From the NCBI GenBank assembly GCA_033558025.1, contig JAUCEF010000004.1, positions 2,852,001 through 2,916,000 of the forward strand: a stretch of 64,000 bases of DNA. The letters run 5' to 3'. This DNA comes from Phytophthora sp. 'mugwort' (lineage: Eukaryota > Oomycota > Peronosporomycetes > Peronosporales > Peronosporaceae). A program made the position numbers and the translations under genes. The notes under the pieces are model-generated. The model had not been told where the DNA came from and ran no database searches. It worked only from the letters and a program-made list of their open reading frames with translations. This document shows, piece after piece, positions 44,246-54,539 of this stretch; the first letter of the stretch is position 1, and each line of letters opens with the position of its first letter.

Positions 44246-44546
44246 ATGACTGCAGCCGTCGCCAAGAAGGCCGTCAGATGGCACAAGCTGCCCTACACCA
44301 AGTTCCTGGTGCACGAGTCTAAGCGCGCTTACTTCCAGCCGTTCCTCATCGCCGGAGCGTACGTGCAGCTATCGTCTGAGTCTGCCTGCCCTCATTGACC
44401 TCACTACTCCCCCCTTGATATGATTGTGCAGCGCCGCGTGGGTGATCTGCGGCATTCTCCCCACGCGTGGCGCCACCCAGGAGGACAAGGAGAAGAGCAA
44501 CTACTGGAAGCGCATCAACGGCAAGTTCGACTACAGTCACCACTAG
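44246..44546 (+). CDS. Small single-pass membrane protein, possibly mitochondrial (ATP synthase j-like?)
   Basis: Exons 44246-44358 and 44432-44546 join across a 73-bp intron (gtacgt ... tgtgcag) to give 75 residues. The split codon gives AGAAAWVICG. Layout: a basic N-terminus (MTAAVAKKAVRWHKLPYTKF), one hydrophobic segment (PFLIAGAAAWVICGIL, about 32-47), then a charged tail ending FDYSHH. The KRAYFQPFLIAGAA stretch recalls the K-x-Y-x-P-F-x-x-A-G core of ATP synthase subunit j/Atp18, and the size fits, but the similarity is short and I treat identity as open. Other small subunits of respiratory complexes would look alike. The frame is hidden by the intron and too short to stand out. Splice sites and in-frame continuity make the gene itself likely. 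Confidence 0.7.
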
Positions 44547-45801
44547 GTACCTGCTGACCGGACGAGGGTGAGCGCGTAGGTTGAAGAAACAGGATTCAGG
44601 GGCGCGAGATGTCGTGGATAGGAGCAGTGAAGAGGGGGAGAGGGGGACAGTCGAGCGGCGGGTATGGCCATATGGGGGGACTAGTGAGCTCTCACTGTCT
44701 TATCAGACGATCTGCACGTCGGTCGATATGGACTTTTCTCCCTTTGATGTGGTTTCGTCTGCGGCATTTGATGTCCACCTTGCGACGACGAATTTCTTCA
44801 AACACCCCCACAAGAAATACACCGATTGCGTGCTTATTCTTGCTAGCTTGGAGCGCCGTTTGCTGAGTTCTTCCGTGTATTGCACGGCAGTTTTGACAGA
44901 AAGCAGCAGGTTGTCTAGAATGCAGTTAGCGGTGGGGCTCGAGAGCCTGGAACGGAGGCGTGCCATTGCGAATCCCGAAAGAACCTTGCCACGTGTGAAT
45001 GCTGCAGCGCTTCAACGTTAATCGGCCAAGACACGGCGATGAACTGCAAAACCTTAGTCGCAAGGCCGTCATTGCTAGCTTCTTCGTTGCAGAGTTTAAG
45101 TCTACTGACCCAAGTTGAAGTGGCTGTTGACCAGATGCGAGCCCTTCTTCGCGCAATGAACACTGAGACCGAGTGGGAGTTCTTGGGCCATTTGCACTCA
45201 GTGCAGGTAGGAATTTATGTTGTAGGGGGGGGGAAGGGGGGCAGACTGATCTATCTGCAGTCTTCACCGTCGGGTACTGTACAGCGACAATCCCCACGCA
45301 AAGTATACAATTTTGCTGCCCAATTGTGTTTTGCCAGAAGAACCCGCCCTTGAGCCAGACCTAAGTGGTCCTCGACATCGATTCGATCGAATAGCACATT
45401 ATCTGATCGACTTAGTAATCAGGTAGCGCGACTCTGCATAGTTCAAGAAAAGAGCTTGTTTCACCGCAACGGAGAGCCCACGTGGAAAAACAATTCCTTA
45501 TCAGCACGAAAGCAGCATGGAATGTCAAGTGTACTTTCCGTTTGGACGCAAACTTTCTGGGTGCTAATTTATTTAATCGATCCATGCCCGATCATGTGCG
45601 TAGAAAACTGAGGGGACGCGCAGACCGTGAAAGTCTATGATGTGCGTAGTAGAAGAATGTTATGCACACGAGCTCACGAAGGAGCAGAAAGGAAGTGTTT
45701 TTACCACATGAAACGGCGAAAATGGATGCCACTACTTTGGAGCACGAATTGGATCATTCTGGTCGAATAACTGCAGCCAGATGCAACTCACACCTTCCGC
45801 T
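44547..45801. other. Intergenic, about 1.25 kb; possible relic
   Basis: A plus-strand frame at 44581-45021 includes MDFSPFDVVSSAAFDVHLA and CVLILASLERRLLSS, which read like real protein. The frame then decays, with stops, into a second similar stretch near 45039-45150. I do not recognise it; perhaps a decayed gene fragment. Confidence 0.3.
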
Positions 45802-46695
45802 TTACAACTTGGAGTCCGCCGTGACACGCGATTTCTTCTCCATCTTCTTGGACCAGCTCTCGAGCGCTTCACGAGGCATGACAGGTTTCTTGTAGAGATA
45901 ATGTCCTCCATCCACAATCAGCACGTCACCTGAGACAAAATTCCCCACGGGCGACACCAAGTACAGTACCGCCGCAGCAATGTCCGTCTTGGCGCCAACA
46001 CGACCCACAGGAATCGCGCTGGTCATGTACTTCTTCCTCTCCTCAGGGTCCAGCTCCCCTCCAAGCTTCGCCGTTCCCGTCGTGTCGGCAATAGGCCCCG
46101 GAGCGACACCCGTGACGCGGATTCCGAATGGACCCCACTCCAGTGCCAGTGAGCGGGTGATGCTGTCCACCGCAGCCTTGGCAGCGGATGCGTGTACCTG
46201 GTACCACGTGGCGGGGAGCTGCAGCGTAGCCGTGATGTTGATGATGCGACCGTCGCCACTGTTCTTCAACGGCTCGAAGGCTGCCCGGCTCATGTTGAAG
46301 GTGCCGATCGTATCGATCTCCATGACTGTGCGGAAGGCGTTCGTCGACATCTTCTCGGCCAGCGCCAGGAAGTTGCCGGCTGCAGAGTTCACAAGCACAT
46401 CAAGCTTGCCGAAGCGTGCCACCACCTGCGCCACCGCGTTGTCCGCGCTCTCTGCAGAGCGCACGTCGCCCTGCACAAACATGCACGCGTCCTCGGCCAC
46501 GCCGCGCTCGCGCATAAGCGCCATGGTGCTCTGCAGCGCGGTCTCTCGACGACCAAAGACTGCGACCTTGGCTCCGAACTCGGCGAGCTTGAGGGCGATC
46601 TCCTGGCCAATACCAGAGCCACCTCCCGTTACGAGTGCGACGCGACCGGCGCAGACGTCACGGCGAAAGACACGGTCGATACTGGCGGAGTCCAT
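45802..46695 (-). CDS. DECR2: Peroxisomal 2,4-dienoyl-CoA reductase (short-chain dehydrogenase)
   Basis: 297 residues from the ATG at 46695; the frame continues upstream to 46758 without another ATG. The enzyme reduces 2,4-dienoyl-CoA with NADPH in beta-oxidation of unsaturated fatty acids. TGGGSGIG (residues 23-30) is the cofactor loop. LVNSAAGNFLALAEKM matches the NAAGNF-type motif of this subfamily. The active-site region reads VHASAAKAAVDSITRSLALE, with the subfamily's Lys but without the usual SDR Tyr-x-x-x-Lys tyrosine, as expected for DECR2. WGPFGIRVTGVAPGPI follows. The C-terminus is SKL, a textbook PTS1, so peroxisomal import is expected. Single exon. Divergent from the gene at 47203. 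Confidence 0.93.
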   Translation of the reverse strand: MDSASIDRVFRRDVCAGRVALVTGGGSGIGQEIALKLAEFGAKVAVFGRRETALQSTMALMRERGVAEDACMFVQGDVRSAESADNAVAQVVARFGKLDVLVNSAAGNFLALAEKMSTNAFRTVMEIDTIGTFNMSRAAFEPLKNSGDGRIINITATLQLPATWYQVHASAAKAAVDSITRSLALEWGPFGIRVTGVAPGPIADTTGTAKLGGELDPEERKKYMTSAIPVGRVGAKTDIAAAVLYLVSPVGNFVSGDVLIVDGGHYLYKKPVMPREALESWSKKMEKKSRVTADSKL

Positions 46696-47132
46696 GGTGG
46701 CAAAGCGCGTGAGGATGAGTGTGCAGTGGCTGCGACTCAGCAAATTGTCAAATGACACAACTCGGCTTCAACTTGTTGATTCGACACGTACCGGTGAAGC
46801 TACCGGTGCTGTGTCGTTGACGAATCATTTTTTGTCGTTAGACCTTCCAAGAATAATACGAATGCTGAGTTTGGTTTGATCAAAAGCGATTAAAAGTCGT
46901 TTGAAACGGTCATAGTCAATAGTATGATCACAATTGATATTGTACACTTTCGCTGACAGTAATAACCGGTATGGATATCCGGTATCTGAGCAGTGCTCTG
47001 TCCGCCGCTCGAATAGCTCCGCTGCAACGACGACCCCCGCCGGAGTGTCTGGACGGAAGCCACCGCAGTGCGTGCGTACGGCCAGCGCCCAGCAAACCCT
47101 GCACGTGATCCGCACCTGTCCGATTCGTCGAT
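46696..47132. promoter_or_regulatory. Shared upstream region of a divergent gene pair
   Basis: About 500 bp lie between the dienoyl-CoA reductase ATG (leftward) and the ATG at 47203 (rightward). No further gene seen. Confidence 0.35.
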
Positions 47133-47147
47133 CTCATTTTGCTTTCC
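47133..47147 (+). promoter_or_regulatory. Putative oomycete initiator plus flanking region
   Basis: CTCATTTTGCTTTCC, 56-70 bp before the ATG at 47203, fits the TCATTT-type initiator followed by a T-rich flanking element known from oomycete promoters. Confidence 0.45.
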
Positions 47148-47202
47148 TCTCCTTGTCTATTTGGCTCTCACAGTTGATAGAGTCGAGTAGCAGTGCACCA
47201 AG

Positions 47203-48202
47203 ATGAGCGTCGTTGCCGCCAAGCAGCCGCAGAAGACCTACACGTTGGTGGATAAGAAGCCCTTCTTCAAGCACTTCTACCCCAAGGATGTGGCCATACT
47301 AGCTGTGCGGTCGGCGGCTATGCAGGGCCTCATGGTTTTCAATGCGTACGTGGCATCGCTGGACCTGGAGCTGTCGGACGAGGAGGACTCGAGCGAGGAC
47401 GAGTTCGAGGATGTGGACGCCGCGGCCGAGGACAAGAAGGAGTTCGTAGCCCCTTCCATGGAGGAGTTCAGCCTTGCCAGCGCCAAGTCCTTCGGTAAGT
47501 CGCTTAGTATCACCACGTACGTGCGCTCACTCGAGGAGGCGGCGCTGCGCTTCTTCCGCCCGCAGATCGTCAGCAAGCTCATCAAAGGTGTGTTCGTCTC
47601 CGAGTCCTGTAACATCGCTTGACTGGCGCATATTGATTGGCTTATGTTCAATGCAACTATTTCTGCCCAGACATCAGCAAGTCGGCAATGCGCAAGTACG
47701 CTCGTACTTCGAGCAGGATGACAGCGGCCGCGTTGATGATCAAGACAGGTATGCGCGCCAACATGCTGAGTCACCTGGCCATCTTTCTGGTTGAGGAGGT
47801 ACGTTGCTGTCCTAGTTAATATTTGCTGTCTACGTGGCAGCGAAGGGTATGTCATTTTAGAAAACTTACGCGCGGTATGGTGGGGTGCTCTGTTCTATTT
47901 GACGATTCGTACAGACCCAACAGCTCGTGATCATTCTGTACCGACGTTTCGTGTCAAAGAAAGACAAGAAGTCCAAGAAGAACTTGCGATCCATCGAGGA
48001 GGGCATCCAGAGCAGCGGCAGCGACGAGGAACAAGACCCGCTCTCGACGTTCGTGTCGATTACGGGTCGCAACGCGTCTCGTTCAGCGCTGGCCGTGATC
48101 ACGGGCGGCGTTGGCGCGGCAGTGGGCACCGTAGTGCGGCCAGGTATTGGCACGATGATTGGCGGTACACTAGGCGACACCATCGCGTACGTGTTGCTTT
48201 AA
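47203..48202 (+). CDS. Conserved-looking protein of unknown function with glycine-zipper tail
   Basis: Three exons, 47203-47587, 47671-47798 and 47915-48202, with introns of 83 bp (gtgtgt ... gcccag) and 116 bp (gtacgt ... gtacag), give 266 residues in one continuous frame. I do not recognise the family. Residues 1-55 are basic/aromatic (KPFFKHFYPKDVAILAVRSA), followed by an acidic run (SDEEDSSEDEFEDVDAAAEDKK cut short here) to about 85. A helical region covers 85-190 (LASAKSFGKSL; AMRKYARTSSRMTAAAL; MLSHLAIFLVEE). The C-terminus has Gly-x-x-x-Gly spacing (ITGGVGAAVGTVVRPGIG, then MIGGTLGDTIAYVLL), which suggests a tightly packed membrane hairpin. A role in organelle membranes is conceivable but unproven. 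Confidence 0.75.
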
Positions 48203-48831
48203 ATGCGAGAGAGAAACGCTGCAAAGCTGCATTCGAAGCGCGAAGAAGGTCGGAGACCCACTGAATAACTGCAACATCAATGCTATACAAGAACCCAATG
48301 AGGCCGATCAATATCTTGTCTGCCAGCAACTCCGATGGCTTTTCAGGATGGATACCTGCGGCGTCAACAAGCCACATTACGGCAGAGCTACCTCGAACAC
48401 CCCACCCATGCGCTGTTTTGGTGTGTGTCTGTTGGTCCAAAATACTTGAACGGAGTCTTTTCGACCGTTTTTTTCGACCCGAAAAAAAGCTTACTACCCA
48501 CTTAATCCGGGGCAGAGCCAACGGTTCTTTTTTCCTTGCTTCTTTATTCACTTGAACAGGTAATTTTGATTTGATATGTCACTATCTTCGCGTCACTCAA
48601 GCATCAATATTCTATACAGCAGGTATTTACCCTTCCGCACGTGTGGAAAAGCGTCTGACAGCTCATACTCAAGGAGAACTGAAGAGCCCGGCCCCAAGGT
48701 CGAGCGTCCGTCAGCCTTCCTCTCGTCCCTTGTGGCCTCCCTGAAGCACTAGCGCACCCCCAACTGATTTCCCTCCTCTCAGACCCTCTATCCGGCTTAA
48801 ATCGACCCTCTACAGCGCACAGACGACGCTC
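48203..48831. other. Intergenic, about 630 bp
   Basis: Upstream region of the tail-anchored protein gene. No other coding region seen. Confidence 0.35.
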
Positions 48832-50124
48832 ATGACCACTGCGTCCAGCATGTACATGGAGACGGTATCGCTGAACGACGACGCGCCCGCCGCGACGTCC
48901 ACACCCTCCACGTCGACAATGCTGGATATGGACTCGCTGGAGTCGCAGTTCGCTTCGCCGCCGGTGCTCAAGACTTCCAAGGATGCGTCCCCCGAGATCG
49001 CCGTGCCCGTCTCGGACAGCGACAGTGACGACGACAGCCAAAACAAGGCCACGAGCGTACAGACGAACGGATCCAGTAACGGTCAGAACAGCAGTGAGAG
49101 CGACGCCGTCGTAGTGGACATGAACATTCACAAGGACAGCAACGGCTTCAGCTCTCCGATAGGCAACCAGCAGCATCACGTGCTGCCTCCGCTGCGTGTC
49201 ATGACGCAGAAGCTGCCGATCGAGGAAAGAGATTACGTCGACACGTCACTCTTCTCCCCAGAGGTGTCACGTCACGCCATGGAGGTCGCGCATCGTCGTG
49301 CCAAAGCGATCGCTATCGAGGTGAAGGAGATGATTGAGCTGGAAAACGAAGTGGAAGGCGCTGCTAAGGCCAAAATGTCCCCAGCTGAAGCCGTGGGTAT
49401 TATTGGCGGCGCCTTTACGACTTCACTGCAAAAAGCCAAGAAACTCGTGACGCCCGGAACGAAGCAGTACGATTTATTGTCCGGGACATCCCCGTCGGCA
49501 GGCATGTCAAAACTGGACGATCTCGATACGGACGGAGACGGGCTACAGCTCTCACCGGATGCAACAGAAAGTGATGGAAAATACTTCCGGACGCCCAAGA
49601 TGAGACCAGCATTGAAACGTATCTCAGCCTATTCGGCTGCAGCTGCGCTGGAGCCAGAAAAGAAAACGTTAAGCATGCGACAGAAGAACAAAGGCATCCA
49701 GTGGCACGAAGATGTTTTGGATGCGGACGAGGAATTCTACGATGATGTTAGTGACGAACAGGAAACGCACTCGCTGATGAACGCAATCGGAGAAGGTAGC
49801 GGCAATGGCAGCCCTCGACCGCAGATACTAAACTACAGCAGCAAGAATAACGGACAGCTCACACCGCGTAGCAAGAAGAAACGGAAAAAACTCGTTAGAT
49901 CCATGATGCGACGGCTTACCCCGCGCGAGAAGGAGGAGCTGTACCGGCAACGACCAGATTTGATGATTGTGCCTAATTGGGCGCAGAAATACCGCGAGGA
50001 ACTCGCAGGTGACGACTCGACTCGTTGGAATGCCTGGCTGCTTGGACTTATCTCGGTGCTGGTTGTGCTGCTGCTGGTGTTCGTTCTCCTCATCGTGCGG
50101 CAGCGAGCGGCCTCAACGGCGTAA
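48832..50124 (+). CDS. Probable tail-anchored protein of unknown function
   Basis: A single exon of 430 codons from the ATG at 48832. The first 120 residues are Ser/Thr/Asp-rich and probably disordered. A middle segment around 130-190 is helical (VSRHAMEVAHRRAKAIAIEV, then EMIELENEVEGAAKAK). Residues about 250-380 hold basic and acidic patches, including LTPRSKKKRKKLVRSMMRRL. One hydrophobic helix at about 402-424 (WLLGLISVLVVLLLVFVLLI) is followed by only a short RQRAASTA tail. That topology predicts a C-terminally anchored protein with its bulk in the cytosol. No enzymatic motif recognised. The long frame with coding-like composition and a strong terminal helix makes the gene convincing. 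Confidence 0.75.
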   Translation: MTTASSMYMETVSLNDDAPAATSTPSTSTMLDMDSLESQFASPPVLKTSKDASPEIAVPVSDSDSDDDSQNKATSVQTNGSSNGQNSSESDAVVVDMNIHKDSNGFSSPIGNQQHHVLPPLRVMTQKLPIEERDYVDTSLFSPEVSRHAMEVAHRRAKAIAIEVKEMIELENEVEGAAKAKMSPAEAVGIIGGAFTTSLQKAKKLVTPGTKQYDLLSGTSPSAGMSKLDDLDTDGDGLQLSPDATESDGKYFRTPKMRPALKRISAYSAAAALEPEKKTLSMRQKNKGIQWHEDVLDADEEFYDDVSDEQETHSLMNAIGEGSGNGSPRPQILNYSSKNNGQLTPRSKKKRKKLVRSMMRRLTPREKEELYRQRPDLMIVPNWAQKYREELAGDDSTRWNAWLLGLISVLVVLLLVFVLLIVRQRAASTA

Positions 50125-51331
50125 GGAACCTGATAGCCGGACACTATTAGAGAAGAGCGACCACGTGGGAAATGGTGTGCTCCCATTTTTTTGCTGCTTT
50201 TATGTTTGGTCTGTTATACCTTACAGCTTGACGCGTAGGAGGCAGAAGAACTGCGCACCAGAACATAACTACGAACTCACTTTCCATAATATTTACTGGG
50301 ACGTCAGAGCGTTTTACTTTATCGTGCATTTCGTTGCTTGGCTTTCCGAAGGGCAGAAAGCCAACAAAGACCTACGACACGCTGTTCGGACTTCCTGTTG
50401 TGGAAATGGACTTATATGTATGTGCTGTAGTATAACCAGGTACGAGGGAGGTGGGGGCGATATTCGTCGTTTTGTGTACTTACCACAACCCCTTGGTCAT
50501 CGATCGAGTGTCATGATCGAAACCAACCTCCTCCACTTTCCAAAGGCAGCCGTAAGATAGTACTTGAGTACTGTCGTAGTCGAAAATTAAGAATGTATTG
50601 CAACTGGCACAAATCATGTCGAAACTTTAGTGTTTCATTCGCTAGTGGGCACGATGTGCGGATCTGGTTATGGGCAAAATTTCTTCCCCAAAGTGAAGCC
50701 AACAAGAAGAAGAGTCTGGCGTGGCGTTTTCTTTTTTCGTTTACAATAGAAAACCCCTATCAATTTACGAAAAACTGCTTCTGTGTATTCAAAGTGTAGG
50801 TTTCCAATAGACGAGATTACCAACTCGTTCGGGCGTTAAATCACTACAGATTTCTGTTTCGCGGATTCCATAATTCTTAAAGAAGTTTATGGAATGCAGT
50901 TCACGAAAGCTGCTAAATTCTTTGAACGAGATACCACTCAGAAAGCGCGATTGCATCGTGAAGAAAGAACCAAAGTTACTTAGGTATACTGCCACTTGCT
51001 CAAAATTCATTTCTTTCCTGCATGGTTACGCTCCAGTACCAATTCGAAAAATACATCTGCACCCCCAATTAGATGCTGAATAAAAAGGTCAACTATGTTC
51101 TCTCATTCAGACAGTAGAACTTGTGTAACTTGGTGCCTCTTCTTTACATTGGTACACTCGTATCAGAGCCCGAAACGGAAAGTTTCCTTTAAAACGCGTA
51201 AGGTTCCGGATACTCAGTCCAGCTCACATGCTTCTTGTGCCCGAGTGCAAATACTCCCCTGTCAAAAAAAATCTAATGTGTCTATTTGTTGCCCTGGCCA
51301 AGCGAGTTTAATAGCGCAGCATGTTTAGCGC
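50125..51331. other. Intergenic, about 1.2 kb, AT-rich
   Basis: Lies between 3' ends of convergent genes. It contains a small palindrome (agtacttgagtact, near 50560). Short frames only; no gene seen. Confidence 0.35.
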
Positions 51332-52255
51332 TTACTCCTTAACCACTTCCGAGTCGTCCCGGTTAAGGTACTGCAGCATCGAGTCTTCGTAAATCTTAAC
51401 GTCCTTAAAGCCCATCACGTGCTCCAGCGCAAATGCCGTGTGTGCGGCGCGAATGCCCCTCTGACAGTACGTGATCACGGGCTTTTCCTTCTCCAAGTGG
51501 AAAATATCCACAAAGATCTTGTCGAGCTCCTCCTTGGTCTTAAACTTTCCGTTCTGGATAAAATTTACGCCTTCCATCCAGTTAAAATTTACAGCTCCAG
51601 GGACGTGACCTGCACGTGCGTTACCGTTGGCGTCTTCCCCCCAGTACTCGCCAGGGGAACGTGCATCCACGAACTGGGTGGATGGATCGGCGATGCCTTC
51701 TTGGACGGCCATAAAACCCACGAGCTTTTGAGTATCTACAGGATGCGTCCAGAGTGACGATGAAATCTCGCGGACTTCAGGTTCCCCCGTCTCCACTTCG
51801 TTCCCGTCAGCAACCCACTGCTTAACACCTCCGTCCAGCACCTTAAGTTGCTCGATCGGGAAGCCGTAGTGGCGGAACACCCACCACATGCGCGTGGCCT
51901 TGAGACTCATCTCGTCGTCGTAGAATACGAGAGTCGCGTCCTTCGGGACCTGCAGAGACCGCGCCACGTCTGCAAATAGCTGCGGACCTATGACAGTTGT
52001 GCTCTGAGGCGTCGGGTCCTTGAGCAGCGACGAGGCCAGCGCGAGGGGCACGGCATCGGAGATGTGGCCGCGAGGGTACGACGCCGGGTGGTTACAGTCC
52101 AGCAGCAACAGCTCTGGGTGACCCGAGTTCTGGGCATTACGCACCCACCTAGAGTCCACAAGAGCGGAGAAGAAGCGGGTGGGGGATGCACAGCGCGCAG
52201 CTAACGGGGATCGACGCAGGAGACGGGAGCGGACACGTAGCGACGACGACAGCAT
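51332..52255 (-). CDS. 3-mercaptopyruvate/thiosulfate sulfurtransferase (tandem rhodanese), mitochondrial
   Basis: 307 residues from the ATG at 52255, a normal length for two-domain sulfurtransferases, which move sulfane sulfur to thiol or cyanide acceptors. The N-terminus (MLSSSLRVRSRLLRRSPLAA) is rich in Arg, Ser and Leu with no acids, a typical mitochondrial presequence. The N-terminal rhodanese domain covers about 30-150 (GHPELLLLDCNHPA; VFYDDEMSLKATRMWW). The C-terminal domain covers about 180-300 (FVDARSPGEYWGEDANGNAR; GHVPGAVNFNW). The catalytic Cys is residue 264 in TYCQRGIRAA, and the loop C-Q-R-G-I-R fits the family (CGTGVT in MPST, CRKGVT in rhodanese) only loosely, so substrate preference is open. 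The end reads YEDSMLQYLNR. Confidence 0.9.
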   Translation of the reverse strand: MLSSSLRVRSRLLRRSPLAARCASPTRFFSALVDSRWVRNAQNSGHPELLLLDCNHPASYPRGHISDAVPLALASSLLKDPTPQSTTVIGPQLFADVARSLQVPKDATLVFYDDEMSLKATRMWWVFRHYGFPIEQLKVLDGGVKQWVADGNEVETGEPEVREISSSLWTHPVDTQKLVGFMAVQEGIADPSTQFVDARSPGEYWGEDANGNARAGHVPGAVNFNWMEGVNFIQNGKFKTKEELDKIFVDIFHLEKEKPVITYCQRGIRAAHTAFALEHVMGFKDVKIYEDSMLQYLNRDDSEVVKE

Positions 52256-52539
52256 TGCACTTGTTGGATACCAACGTATGAATAATATTGATGCTGGTTA
52301 AGATAGCGTATACGATTCAAAAGGAATTGTTGCATTGAAGTCAAATTAAAAAACCTTGAGAATACATTAAGCAAAAATGTCAATATATTAGTATCATATA
52401 ATACTGTCATCTACATCCTGATACTATACAATACATTCTCATAGAAATAAAGTATTAGTATACTACAAAAATTGAAGTACTAGTGCTCAAAGACACCGTT
52501 TAATAGTACATATGCCACATTGTACATGTATGCTTTTCA
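52256..52539. other. AT-rich upstream region of the divergent pair
   Basis: Upstream of the sulfurtransferase (leftward). Very AT-rich with many short 'ata...tac' runs, and no gene. Confidence 0.35.
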
Positions 52540-52677
52540 TTGTATTACTCAATATCACTAATGATACACAGCTCGAATATGGTAAAAATCTTATAATTCT
52601 AATACAAAATTTAAAGGCTACCTAGTACGATATTACTACAGTCGAAATAATACCACAAGTTTCATTGAGTAATACAA
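52540..52677. repeat. Possible small MITE: 14-bp terminal inverted repeats
   Basis: ttgtattactcaat at 52540-52553 and its perfect reverse complement attgagtaatacaa at 52664-52677 bound 138 bp of AT-rich DNA just upstream of the GDP-fucose synthase ATG. It could be a tiny MITE or a chance/regulatory palindrome. No target-site duplication is obvious. Confidence 0.4.
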
Positions 52678-52719
52678 CACATTGACTTGAATTCCGATCC
52701 AAAAGATCATTGGCACTTG

Positions 52720-53694
52720 ATGGGCGAGCAAAGGCGCGGCGACGATACTCGGCGCATAGTGCTCGTCACCGGTGGGACAGGACTCGTGGGTCGAGCGTTA
52801 CAGGACGTCGTGGCGGCACAAGGCGTGACTCAGGACAAGTGGCACTTCGTGGGCTCGAATGACGCCGACCTTCGAGACCCCCAGCAAACTCGCGAGCTCT
52901 TCGAGCGCGTGCGACCCACACACGTGCTGCACTTAGCGGCGCTCGTTGGAGGCCTTTTCCACAACTTGTCGAGAAAAGTGGACTTTTTCCGGGAGAACAT
53001 GGCCATAAATGACTCAGTGCTGCAGTGCTGCCAGCAGTTCGGTGTCCAAAAGCTCGTATCGTGTCTGTCCACATGCGTCTTCCCAGCCGAGGCGTCGTAT
53101 CCACTGGACGAGAGCATGCTACACAACGGCCGGGCGCACAGCTCCAATGAGGGTTACGCAATGGCCAAGAGACTCATCGATACACTTAACCGCTGCTACG
53201 CCGACCAATTTGGCTGCAACTTCACGTCCGTCATCCCCACCAACATCTACGGGCCGCACGACAACTTCAACATCGACAACGGACACGTGGTGCCTGGACT
53301 TACTCACAAGTGCTACCTCGCCAAGAGGGACTCGACGCCGTTGACTATCTGGGGCAGTGGCAAGCCGCTCAGGCAGTTCATCTCCAGTCACGACGTGGCG
53401 AGGTTGATGCTGTGGACGTTGGACCACTACAACAGCGTGGAGCCGCTCATTTTGTCCGTGGACGAAGTGGATGAGGTGTCGATTGCTGACGTAGCACGGG
53501 AGATTGCTACTGCGATGGACTTCAACGGGGAGATCGTGTTCGACACAAGCAAGGCGGACGGCCAGTTCAAGAAGACAGCGAGCAACGCCAAGCTGCGACG
53601 TTTATTGCCGGACTTCGAGTTTACCCCGATCAGCAAGGGATTGCGGGAGACCACGGTGTGGTTTGAGGCGAACTACGAGAACGCACGCAAATAG
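52720..53694 (+). CDS. GDP-L-fucose synthase (GDP-4-keto-6-deoxymannose epimerase-reductase)
   Basis: 324 residues from the ATG at 52720; the frame upstream has no ATG. Human GFUS is 321. It makes GDP-fucose from GDP-4-keto-6-deoxy-D-mannose using NADPH. GGTGLVG (about residues 18-24) is the Rossmann loop. HLAALVGGLFHN and FFRENMAIND are typical of the family. SCLSTCVFP (about 118-126) holds the Ser and Cys used in catalysis, and the Tyr-x-x-x-Lys pair is GYAMAKRL (Tyr146). NIYGPHDNFNIDNGHVVP and GSGKPLRQFISSHDVARLM follow the family closely. Single exon, complete. It shares its upstream region with the sulfurtransferase. Confidence 0.95.
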   Translation: MGEQRRGDDTRRIVLVTGGTGLVGRALQDVVAAQGVTQDKWHFVGSNDADLRDPQQTRELFERVRPTHVLHLAALVGGLFHNLSRKVDFFRENMAINDSVLQCCQQFGVQKLVSCLSTCVFPAEASYPLDESMLHNGRAHSSNEGYAMAKRLIDTLNRCYADQFGCNFTSVIPTNIYGPHDNFNIDNGHVVPGLTHKCYLAKRDSTPLTIWGSGKPLRQFISSHDVARLMLWTLDHYNSVEPLILSVDEVDEVSIADVAREIATAMDFNGEIVFDTSKADGQFKKTASNAKLRRLLPDFEFTPISKGLRETTVWFEANYENARK

Positions 53695-54539
53695 TGGTAT
53701 GATTTTGCTGGCTATGGAGAGGATGGTAGCGAAGTACTTAAGAAAATTTAGTCCTGTGAGATCAATTACTACCGATTTATCCGGAAGCATCTATACTTCT
53801 TCTTCTCCTCATGCCTGGCGGATTGCGCTTCAACATTACGTAGTTAGTTGCCCACGAATGACATCGAATGTATATTTTGTGGCGCGGCTAACCGAAGTCA
53901 ATTTGATTAGTCCCACTTTTTCAAAAAGTAGATGCAGACTTTGTTGTCAACGAAAGATGGTATCGGCAAAGCTACTCGGGTCGTTGCAGCCGGTTCGATG
54001 TTGGTTCTGTCTCGTAACTTGCTTATTTTTTTTAAGTAACAATATATCTGCTGATGCAAAATGTGTCTAATCTGTCCGCTGATAATCAGCCCAGCATCAG
54101 CCCTTGCGAATGTGCACGTGGATATACCCTGAGATGTGTGAGAGTGACCCAAGAGATACGTTCAACAATAAATGGAACAAAAGTACCCAATGCGTTGACA
54201 TCGCCATTTCTTAAGTACCAAGGTACAGAAACTGGAGATAACACACGTGGTGCATTAAAATCATAATATGTATATATTATATGCCAAGGAAAAGGTAGGA
54301 CCGCGCTTAGTAAGCGGCTTACAGCTGTGCATCCCAATACGCCTAACCATAGTGGCAAAGCGACTCCAATGTTCTGAAGCGGCCCTCACATGATAAGACT
54401 AAGTACATGCAGTATCGGCGACCAGTCCAAAAGCTCAAACAGTGTTGAAGTTAGTATATTGCATCTTAGTCAGCTCCCAAGCAGCCGTACAGACCAGATC
54501 GATAACCAGAATCTTTGAAAATCCCGCAGCCAGCACCTA
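53695..54539. other. Intergenic, about 840 bp, between convergent genes
   Basis: No recognisable coding region or repeat. Confidence 0.4.

Noticed and set aside
43749..44249. 166-codon plus-strand frame
   Set aside because: No motif, overlaps the 5' region and start of a better-supported gene, and has poor codon-like composition.
44581..45021. 146-codon plus-strand frame with protein-like segments
   Set aside because: Decays into stops on both sides and has no recognised family; noted as a possible relic only.
46696..46758. Upstream extension of the dienoyl-CoA reductase
   Set aside because: Begins with GTG and would bury the family-like N-terminus.
45980..46879. 299-codon plus-strand frame over the dienoyl-CoA reductase
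   Set aside because: Antisense shadow; the minus-strand product has a complete SDR fold and an SKL terminus.
52687..52719. Upstream extension of GDP-fucose synthase
   Set aside because: Begins with TTG, not ATG; the family start fits the ATG at 52720.
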